Of a stretch of DNA of 8,853 nt, positions 1-5,429 are shown in pieces. Made by a program: the position numbers and the translations under genes. The stretch covers positions 1 to 8,853 of the forward strand of contig JAVBME010000038.1 of NCBI GenBank assembly GCA_031552765.1, read 5' to 3'. The DNA comes from JAVBME01 sp031552765 (GTDB lineage: Bacteria > Bacillota > Negativicutes > Acidaminococcales > JAISLQ01). Under the pieces are notes generated by a model. It saw only the letters and a list, made by a program, of their open reading frames with translations, ran no database searches and was not told where the DNA came from. Position 1 is the first letter of the stretch; each line of letters begins with the position of its first letter.

Positions 1-23
1 ATATGGAAGATAAATAAAAGATT

Positions 24-85
24 CTAACATGAAGCGCCCCTTCCCCCCGGCAACATTGCCAGGGGGAAGGGGCGCTTCATGTTAG
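24..85 (-). terminator. Very long GC-rich hairpin, possible terminator or palindromic repeat
   Basis: Bases 24-47 pair perfectly with 62-85, a 24-bp uninterrupted stem. After one mismatch (48/61) four more pairs (49-52 with 57-60) close on a 4-base loop. On the minus strand the stem is followed by a broken T-rich stretch (TTTTATTTA, bases 19-11), so it could end transcripts of the LysR-type gene that stops at 221, 136 bases upstream of the stem. The stem is about twice the usual length for an intrinsic terminator and the T-run is interrupted, so a dispersed palindromic repeat is an equally good reading. On the plus strand no T-run follows it. Confidence 0.6.
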
Positions 86-220
86 GTAAAGTTATTCCCC
101 AGCGACAGCGCTCCGCCACAGTAGGCATATTAGGCCTGGATGTCATACTAAAAATGCTTTTATATATTACAGCAATAAAGTAGTGGTTGTAAACAAAAAA
201 AATTAGGAAAATCTGCATAA
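86..220. other. Gene-free spacer between hairpin and LysR-type gene
   Basis: I see no supported gene here. A 64-codon minus-strand frame crosses it (24-218), but it lacks a ribosome binding site and its C-terminal part is encoded by the hairpin. The stretch contains a T8 run on the minus strand (202-195) just downstream of the LysR-type stop, without a convincing stem before it. It also has a promoter-like pair on the minus strand, described separately. Confidence 0.5.
164..193 (-). promoter_or_regulatory. Possible minus-strand promoter
   Basis: On the minus strand TTTACA (193-188) matches the -35 consensus at five of six positions. It is followed after 18 bases by TAATAT (169-164), four of six matches to the -10 consensus. 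A transcript from here would start near 157 and run into the long hairpin at 85-24, giving an RNA of roughly 130-150 nt with no recognisable coding sequence. In such AT-rich DNA a match of this quality may arise by chance. Confidence 0.2.
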
Positions 221-1123
221 TTATGGCTGCAACTCGTTCTTATAATATTCTTTTTGATAAAAATCGAGAAATGTTTCGGCGCACGGTGAGAGTTCGCGGT
301 TTTTCGAAACAAAAACTGTTTTTGTTAGAAACAGTCTTTTTTCAGCAAGCGGCCAAAAACATAAGGAATCGGCAAGCGCCTCGCCCTGTTCGGCAGGAAG
401 AACGGTTATGGCAAGATTTTGCTCGGCAAACTGAAGAGCCGTCATCCTGGTCGTCGAAAGCAGCACAAAGCGGGCGGAAAGCTTTTGCGCGGAAAGAGCC
501 TGCTTTATAAGCGAGTAGCTGCCAAAATTAGTACACAACAACTGGCCGCCCAGGTCTTTTAGGGTTATTTTCTTCTTCGCCTTCTTTTGCCAAATATTAT
601 CCTTGTGCGCGGCAACAATAAAATTTTCTTTTTGCTCAAGCAGCAGTTTGAAAAGATGCGGTTCAGGCAAAGGCGCGTTCGCTATGGCAAGGTCAGTTAT
701 GCCGTTGAGGATGTGCTCCGCTTGCGTATTAACGTCCACCTCGTGTATCTGGTAATGTATTTTGGGGTAAAGCCGGCAAAAAGGGGCGACGTACTGCTTT
801 ACAAAAAGCGGCGCCTTGGCCGGCGACAAGCTTATCTTAAGCGTGCCGGACATGCCGTCGCCGCAGTTTTGCAATTCCAGGCGCGCGGTCTCTTCCAGCA
901 GGCACAAGGCTTTTGCTTTTTCATAAAAAATCCGGCCGGCATCCGTAAGTTCCAGCTTACGCACGCCCCGGCGCAACTGCAAAAATTTAGCGCCGTAGCT
1001 TTGTTCGAGCATTTTGAGCTGCGCGCTCAATGCCGGTTGCGCCAGGTTTAAGTTGCGCGCCGCCGCCGTCAAACTGCCTGCTTCGACTATAGCGGCAAAA
1101 TTGCGATAGTAAGCAAAATCCAT
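221..1123 (-). CDS. LysR-family transcriptional regulator
   Basis: This 300-residue protein has the normal LysR-type length. The N-terminal winged helix-turn-helix is clear: residues about 7-50 carry the family pattern with AGSLTAAARNLNLAQPALS at 15-33, followed by a dimerisation helix. Residues from about 90 to 295 form the usual periplasmic-binding-like effector domain. The start ATG at 1123 follows GAGAGG at 6-base spacing. The gene is transcribed away from the DASS-type transporter gene at 1255 across a 131-base AT-rich region, the standard arrangement in which a LysR-type protein controls its divergent neighbour and itself. I infer that it senses the carboxylate handled by that transporter; the ligand cannot be read from the sequence. 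Whether it also controls the minus-strand catabolic genes is unknown. Confidence 0.93.
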   Translation of the reverse strand: MDFAYYRNFAAIVEAGSLTAAARNLNLAQPALSAQLKMLEQSYGAKFLQLRRGVRKLELTDAGRIFYEKAKALCLLEETARLELQNCGDGMSGTLKISLSPAKAPLFVKQYVAPFCRLYPKIHYQIHEVDVNTQAEHILNGITDLAIANAPLPEPHLFKLLLEQKENFIVAAHKDNIWQKKAKKKITLKDLGGQLLCTNFGSYSLIKQALSAQKLSARFVLLSTTRMTALQFAEQNLAITVLPAEQGEALADSLCFWPLAEKRLFLTKTVFVSKNRELSPCAETFLDFYQKEYYKNELQP

Positions 1124-1254
1124 AAAAAACCTCTCTTTTCCACAAATATAAATATATTTTATTTATTATATGCAAATTATATATTTTATTCTTATTAAAT
1201 AATATATTACACTAGAAACATATTTTAGGAAAAAGCAATTGTTGGAGGCGCAAA
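1124..1254. promoter_or_regulatory. Divergent AT-rich promoter region with possible LysR-type operator
   Basis: This spacer separates the regulator and transporter starts and must hold both promoters. It is almost entirely A/T in its centre. A dyad of 7-bp arms, ATAAATA (1148-1154) and TATTTAT (1160-1166), with a 5-base spacer contains the T-N11-A pattern (T1149, A1161) typical of LysR-type binding sites. Many -10-like hexamers occur (for example TAATAT at 1200-1205), but none has a good -35 at the right distance, so I do not assign exact promoters. The transporter has a strong GGAGG (1244-1248) 6 bases before its ATG. Confidence 0.5.
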
Positions 1255-2685
1255 ATGTCTACAGACCGCATCGAACGGCGCCGCCAGTTTCTGGCGATAT
1301 TACTGGGCCCGACAGTTTTCGCCGCGCTCATAATATTTCTGCCAAACCTGTTTGGCTTTAAAGAAAGCGTGGCCCTGGCCACAACTGTATGGATGGCCTT
1401 ATGGTGGATACTGCGCCCGGTCAATATAGCCGTAACGGCCTTTTTGCCTATCGCTATCAACGCCCTTTTTGACCTCATACCTATGGAGCAAGTCATCAGC
1501 CAGTATTTTTCCGAAATAATCGTCCTCTTGTTCGGCGCCGACATCATCTGCATGACCTGGCACACTACCGGCCTCGACAAGCGTCTTTCCTTGAAAACTC
1601 TTTGCCTGATAGGCACTTCCATGAAACAGCAAATAGCTGTGTGGCTGCTGGTCTCAACCGGCCTTTCCATGTTTTTGCCCAATGTCGTAGTATGCACGAT
1701 TTTGGTGCCTGTCGCCATATCCATGCTGCGCTTCATCGGTGAAAAAGACATCCACAATAGCCAACTGGCCGCGCCTATATTGCTGGCCATAGTTTGGGGC
1801 GCCGGCATCGGCGGTTTTGGCACGCCTTTAGGCGGGGCGGCCAACCTTGTAGCCATAAGTTACCTGGAAAACATGACCGGCCGCGAATTTATGTACATCG
1901 AGTGGGTAGAACGCTTTTTCCCTTTCCTGGCTATAATTTTGCTGCTCAACTTGGGCTTTTTGTTCTCGCTTAAACTCCCTGTCAGCCACATAGAAGGCAC
2001 TAAAGACTATTTCATGGGCATTTACAATTCTTTGGGCAAAATAAGGCAAAGCGAAATAATAAGCCTTGTCTTGTTTTTGGCTGCCGCCATATTGTCTTTT
2101 GCCCGCCCCCTTTACGCCGGGCTGCTGCCCGGCATGAAACCAGCCTATGTATTTTTGAGTCTAAGTCTTCTGACTTTCGTCATCAGAAACAATGACGGCA
2201 AGACATTGATGAATTGGGACGAAGCCGAGCGGGGGGTCATGTGGGGCATGCTGTTTCTATTCGCCGGCGGCCTGGCGCTTGGAAAACTGGTGACAAATAC
2301 GGGGGCGGCGGCAAAAATAGCGCAACTTATTGCCGCCGGCAATTTGAGCGGTGGGCTTGGAACGATATTTATTTTCACCGTCTTTGCCTGCGGTTTATCG
2401 GAAATATCCAGCAATACCGCGGCAGCCGCTATTTCCGTGCCTGTAGTAGCCAGCATAACGGCCGCATTGAATCTCGATTCAATACCTTACTTGTTTATCA
2501 CTATTGTCGCTTTTAATTGCGCCTATATCCTGCCCGTATCTATTAGAGCCATACCGGTAGGTTACGGATTATCTCCCGGGATATTGTTCCGCGAAGGCGC
2601 CAAGCTGGCGGCTCTTGGCGTCATTACCATAAGTTTGGCAGGCTATCTTTTCATAAAGTTCTGGCCGGCGTTTTCCGTTTTATGA
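1255..2685 (+). CDS. DASS/SLC13-type divalent anion (carboxylate) transporter
   Basis: A 476-residue hydrophobic protein of the divalent anion:sodium symporter family within the ion transporter superfamily, expected in the cytoplasmic membrane importing di- or tricarboxylates with Na+. Family hallmarks seen are an N-terminal membrane helix (about 12-32), LPIAINALFDLIP (64-76), the GGFGTPLGGAANL stretch (186-198, family GGxGTPxGxxxNL), GGLALGKLVTNTG (338-350) and the second-repeat SNT triad at 386-388. Oddly, the first-repeat SNT triad is replaced by PNV (142-144), and the C-terminal motif normally containing T-P-P-N reads LPVSIRAIPVGYG (426-438). Both places contact substrate or Na+ in characterised DASS proteins, so specificity or coupling may be altered. 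The ATG has GGAGG at 6-base spacing. It is divergent from the LysR-type gene, probably its regulator, and ends just before a strong terminator. Confidence 0.88.
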   Translation: MSTDRIERRRQFLAILLGPTVFAALIIFLPNLFGFKESVALATTVWMALWWILRPVNIAVTAFLPIAINALFDLIPMEQVISQYFSEIIVLLFGADIICMTWHTTGLDKRLSLKTLCLIGTSMKQQIAVWLLVSTGLSMFLPNVVVCTILVPVAISMLRFIGEKDIHNSQLAAPILLAIVWGAGIGGFGTPLGGAANLVAISYLENMTGREFMYIEWVERFFPFLAIILLLNLGFLFSLKLPVSHIEGTKDYFMGIYNSLGKIRQSEIISLVLFLAAAILSFARPLYAGLLPGMKPAYVFLSLSLLTFVIRNNDGKTLMNWDEAERGVMWGMLFLFAGGLALGKLVTNTGAAAKIAQLIAAGNLSGGLGTIFIFTVFACGLSEISSNTAAAAISVPVVASITAALNLDSIPYLFITIVAFNCAYILPVSIRAIPVGYGLSPGILFREGAKLAALGVITISLAGYLFIKFWPAFSVL

Positions 2686-2693
2686 TCCCAATG

Positions 2694-2730
2694 AAAAATC
2701 GGCCTGGGGTTAAACCAGGCCGATTTTTTT
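2694..2730 (+). terminator. Strong bidirectional intrinsic terminator
   Basis: A perfect 14-bp stem (2694-2707 with 2715-2728) with a 7-base loop, followed by a run of seven T on the plus strand (2724-2730, partly inside the stem) and TTTTT on the minus strand (2698-2694). It lies 8 bases after the plus-strand transporter stop and about 57 bases beyond the stop of the minus-strand permease at 2787. It therefore probably terminates both convergent transcripts. Confidence 0.93.
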
Positions 2731-2786
2731 AATTGCCGGCACCCTGCCTGGGCTCCGTCTCCCGCATATTCTGCCGTTTATCGGAT

Positions 2787-4169
2787 TCAGCGCAAAATAT
2801 GCTGCGCCTTGTTCCACAGCATTAAGAGTACGCTGCCCAGCGTAAAATAAACAAAGCCATAAGGGCCGTTCCACTTGGCGCCCACCGTATAGGCGGTCTG
2901 GTCAAGAAACTTGGCGGCAGTCAGCACGATGGCCGCCAGCGGGCAGATCATATAGGCCAGGGCCGCGCCAAAAAGCAGCGCCGAGGCAATAACTCCAGTA
3001 GAAAAAGGCAGGTTGAGCGATACCAGTATCTTGCCAAGCACCACCAGCATGATAAATGGGTGCAAACCGACAAAAGTACCGGCAAAAATCAAAAGCGATA
3101 TGACCGGCAGCATGAATATACCGGTAGCGCCTGCCAAAATGCCTATATAACCGTATATATAGCCCAAAACTCCTGATACGTCGAGCGCTTTGGCAAATAC
3201 GCCCAAAGAAATAAACAAGACGGAAAGATCGATTATTTTGACTATGTTTACATTTACATACTCCGCCAGGCTGACCTTGAAATCTGGATGACGGATAAAA
3301 CGCAGCATCCAGCCTACGGCTACCAAAAGGCCTGCCAAAAGTACGCAGGATGTATTATTGCCGATTTTTAATGAGTCAAAGACCTGTATCAACACTATCA
3401 GCAATAAAACTATGCATACCACCAGTATCAGTTTTTTCACCGCCGCGGCAAACATTGCTTTATCTTCCCGCACAGCGCCGCGCGCAAGCGGCTCCGGGCT
3501 AAGGCGTTTATTTTCCGTAATGCAAGACAGCGCTATGGCCATAACACTCAAAATGACGCCTATAGGGAATATTTCCCCCCAGGTAGCGCCTGTCCCCTGC
3601 ATGGCTAAAAGTATATTGACCGCGCCGGGCGCCCACTGCAGCACGATGGAATAGCTGCGGGTCAAAGCCGTACTGGCAAAGCGCGGGTAATCGGACACTA
3701 TCCTTTGCAAAGGCCTGCCTAACAGCGACAGCATTACAGGGATAGTGCCAAACAGTAAAAAACTGGAAAAAACATGCGTCACGCAGGAGATAAAAAAATA
3801 CAGGCTGCGCTCGCTGCGAAAGGTGTTTAAAAGAAGATATTCAAAGCTTTTTTCATAATCGCCCAGTTTTATCGGTATTGTAAAAATCTGCATTATCACC
3901 AGTATAGCGGAAATATTGAGCATGTAATTTATGCCGTCCACCCAGACGGGAAAAGGCTGTAAACTGTATGTATTCAACGCGGCCCCGGCCAAAAGGAAAA
4001 ATGTGGCCATTTTTTTAAAGGAACCGCTCATGCCTCCATAGCCAAAGACAAGCACCAGAAGAGCCGCCAACGCTATGGGATATTTAAAGTCAGATACCCT
4101 CGTCAAGGCCAGCATGTGAAGTACGGCAATACTTATGACCGACCACACGGCGATTTTCTCTTTTGTCAC
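2787..4169 (-). CDS. Polytopic membrane permease, ion-transporter-like, unclassified
   Basis: About 460 residues with some 11-12 hydrophobic segments spread over the whole length and a charged cytoplasmic loop in the middle (about 218-240). The size and two-half layout resemble secondary carboxylate transporters of the ion transporter superfamily (DASS, DcuC, NhaD and similar), but I recognise no diagnostic family motif. Notable polar or Gly/Pro membrane motifs are QWAPGAVN (about 178-185) and FVGLHPF (about 366-372), one per half, which could be the substrate-binding helix breaks. I choose the GTG at 4169: AAGGGG lies 8 bases before it, whereas the longer frame's GTG at 4178 overlaps that Shine-Dalgarno sequence. 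The gene follows the MaoC-type gene by 21 bases and is the last of the minus-strand run. By context it moves a substrate or product of the pathway; import versus export is open. Confidence 0.8.
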   Translation of the reverse strand: MTKEKIAVWSVISIAVLHMLALTRVSDFKYPIALAALLVLVFGYGGMSGSFKKMATFFLLAGAALNTYSLQPFPVWVDGINYMLNISAILVIMQIFTIPIKLGDYEKSFEYLLLNTFRSERSLYFFISCVTHVFSSFLLFGTIPVMLSLLGRPLQRIVSDYPRFASTALTRSYSIVLQWAPGAVNILLAMQGTGATWGEIFPIGVILSVMAIALSCITENKRLSPEPLARGAVREDKAMFAAAVKKLILVVCIVLLLIVLIQVFDSLKIGNNTSCVLLAGLLVAVGWMLRFIRHPDFKVSLAEYVNVNIVKIIDLSVLFISLGVFAKALDVSGVLGYIYGYIGILAGATGIFMLPVISLLIFAGTFVGLHPFIMLVVLGKILVSLNLPFSTGVIASALLFGAALAYMICPLAAIVLTAAKFLDQTAYTVGAKWNGPYGFVYFTLGSVLLMLWNKAQHILR

Positions 4170-4190
4170 ATCCGCCACCCCTTAAATAAT

Positions 4191-4583
4191 TCAAAGCAAA
4201 GCCGTCTTCACTGAAGCTGTCCCGCTAACGGCAGTTACTCCGCCCAACGTTGACAATAAAACCGACAAAACAATATCATTATTTTTCTCTTCTACCTTAA
4301 CCTGTATCTTTATTTTTTCGCCCACCGGCGCCGGCGCGGTAAATTTCACATCCAGCTGGCCGCCCCGGGTCCATGTTTTGCCAAATATATGCGTCAAAAA
4401 ATCATTTATATAAGCCAAAGTCAGCCGCCCGTGCGCTATGGTATTGGCAAAACCCCTGCTTCTGGCAAACTCTCTGTCAAGATGGATTGGGTTTTTATCT
4501 GTAGATATTTCGGCATAAGCGTCGACAATATCCTGGGTGATAACTATTTCACCGGAAGAGAATTGTTCTCCTATATTATACAC
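4191..4583 (-). CDS. MaoC-type (R)-hydratase, catalytic half of a split enoyl-CoA hydratase
   Basis: A single hotdog-fold protein of the MaoC/hydratase-2 family, which adds water to a 2-enoyl-CoA. The catalytic segment is intact: STDKNPIHLD (27-36 from the chosen start) has the Asp (29) and His (34) dyad of the hydratase-2 motif. It is followed by the usual RSRGFANTIAHGRLT stretch and a C-terminal KFTAPAPVGEKI strand region. I prefer the GTG at 4583, giving 130 residues, because GGAGG sits 8 bases upstream of it. The longer frame from a GTG at 4601 has no good Shine-Dalgarno sequence and adds six residues that fall before the conserved domain. The gene overlaps the preceding hotdog gene by 8 bases, implying translational coupling and a heteromeric enzyme. 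Related pairs act in steroid side-chain, itaconate and mesaconate metabolism; the substrate here is unknown. Confidence 0.88.
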   Translation of the reverse strand: MYNIGEQFSSGEIVITQDIVDAYAEISTDKNPIHLDREFARSRGFANTIAHGRLTLAYINDFLTHIFGKTWTRGGQLDVKFTAPAPVGEKIKIQVKVEEKNNDIVLSVLLSTLGGVTAVSGTASVKTALL

Positions 4584-5010
4584 AATCTTTGCCTCCGTCA
4601 CCTATTTCGTCCGGTAAAATTATCGTACTTTGCGCTATATTTATTATTTTGCCATCCCCACCAACAGATACTACCTCGATAACGATATAAACACGTTCTT
4701 TTTTTATGTATTTATCACTGATACGGGCGATAGACCTTATTGTATCGCCAACTTTTACATTGCCGATAAATTCATTGTATTGCCTGGCGTGAATAGTGCC
4801 GGCCGGCAAAAGCTTGCGGAGCAGCTGCGGCAGCCGGGCGCACCTGTCGATGAGCGAAGACGGAACCTCTCCCAGTTCCCGGTAGAAATCCCCGTCCAAA
4901 TTCAGGGCGGTAATATATTTTTCCACCAATTCACCGGTTACGGTAAAGTCTATCGGCGGGAATTTTTCATTTAAAGCGACATTATTATAGGAAAGATACT
5001 CCTCCTTCAT
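4576..5010 (-). CDS. FAS1-like / MaoC N-terminal dehydratase-domain protein, non-catalytic partner
   Basis: A 144-residue protein matching the FAS1-like dehydratase (MaoC N-terminal) hotdog domain. The pattern includes GTIHARQYNEF (71-81), NVKVGDTIRSIARISDKY (84-101) and the last strand IINIAQSTIIL (122-132). The hydratase-2 catalytic D-x-N-P-x-H motif is absent, as expected for the structural, substrate-lid half of a two-subunit hydratase. It lies immediately upstream of, and overlaps, the catalytic MaoC-type gene, so the two most likely form a heterodimer or heterotetramer. The ATG at 5010 is preceded by GGGGAGG at 9 bases. A terminator-like hairpin ends only 25 bases upstream, leaving no room for a conventional promoter after it. 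Expression therefore probably depends on read-through or on a promoter inside the upstream gene. Confidence 0.85.
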   Translation of the reverse strand: MKEEYLSYNNVALNEKFPPIDFTVTGELVEKYITALNLDGDFYRELGEVPSSLIDRCARLPQLLRKLLPAGTIHARQYNEFIGNVKVGDTIRSIARISDKYIKKERVYIVIEVVSVGGDGKIINIAQSTIILPDEIGDGGKDCV

Positions 5011-5030
5011 CTACTGATTCCTCCCCTGCT

Positions 5031-5092
5031 ATTTAAAAACCAGGCCGGCGCTAATAATTTGCCCTGCGGGCAAAAACGGCCGGCCTGGTTTT
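5031..5092 (-). terminator. Two-tier hairpin terminator or attenuator inside the operon
   Basis: Bases 5036-5049 pair with 5079-5092 (14 bp, GC-rich core flanked by A:T pairs). Within the loop a second hairpin forms (TTTGCCC 5058-5064 with GGGCAAA 5068-5074, 3-base loop). On the minus strand the outer stem ends in TTTTTAAAT (5039-5031), a fair termination signal. It starts 9 bases after the stop of the small membrane protein gene and ends 25 bases before the next start. It thus either ends the upstream transcript or acts as a partial terminator setting the ratio between the two gene blocks. Confidence 0.75.
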
Positions 5093-5100
5093 CAGCTTGT

Positions 5101-5409
5101 TTACCTCTTCTCCGGCTTAGGCCCGTTAAGCCCTTCCGCTAAATCTTTATCCACGTCCACTACTTTACGCCCTATATAGCAGGTATAAGCAAAGTAGTAA
5201 ATGGCCTGGGCAATGATGATCACATAACAGATGGTCGGTATGGCGCCGGTCATGCCGCGCGGCGGGTCGGCGTATACAGCCATTACCCACGCGACGAATA
5301 CTGCCAGCGCGGCTATCATGCCTATACAGTATTTGATTTCGCGCTTATACCTGTCGGCGTCCAGGATATAATGATGGAATAATGCTTCCTGGCTGTCTTT
5401 TAGTTTCAT
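5101..5409 (-). CDS. Small two-helix membrane protein, likely partner of the SSS symporter
   Basis: About 102 residues with a polar N-terminus (1-27), a hydrophobic helix at about 28-46, a Pro/Gly-rich turn (ADPPRGMTG), a second helix at about 58-79 and a charged C-terminal tail ending in KPEKR. There is no cleavable signal peptide. I chose the ATG at 5409 because AAAGGAG lies 8 bases upstream; the longer frame's GTG at 5418 directly abuts that sequence. It begins 20 bases after the symporter stop, so the two are co-transcribed. Small two-helix proteins encoded beside SSS carriers are known (the YhdT/DUF997 partner of PanF, YjcH/DUF485 with ActP, DUF4212). I see the same architecture but cannot assign it to one of these families. 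A stabilising or regulatory subunit is the natural inference. Confidence 0.78.
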   Translation of the reverse strand: MKLKDSQEALFHHYILDADRYKREIKYCIGMIAALAVFVAWVMAVYADPPRGMTGAIPTICYVIIIAQAIYYFAYTCYIGRKVVDVDKDLAEGLNGPKPEKR

Positions 5410-5429
5410 AATAGTCACTCCTTTACCGG

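Noticed and set aside
24..218. A 64-codon minus-strand frame after the LysR-type gene
   Set aside because: It has no ribosome binding site, a low-complexity hydrophobic start from A/T-rich DNA, and its last third is translated from the palindrome, so it is most likely not a gene.
587..1051. A 154-codon plus-strand open frame opposite the LysR-type gene
   Set aside because: It is fully contained in the regulator gene, rich in Arg, Gln and Phe without domain logic, and not preceded by a Shine-Dalgarno sequence.
1212..1856. A 214-codon minus-strand open frame opposite the DASS-type gene
   Set aside because: Its composition (Arg, Met, Thr, Ser rich) is typical of the reverse of a membrane-protein gene, and it would run into the divergent promoter region.
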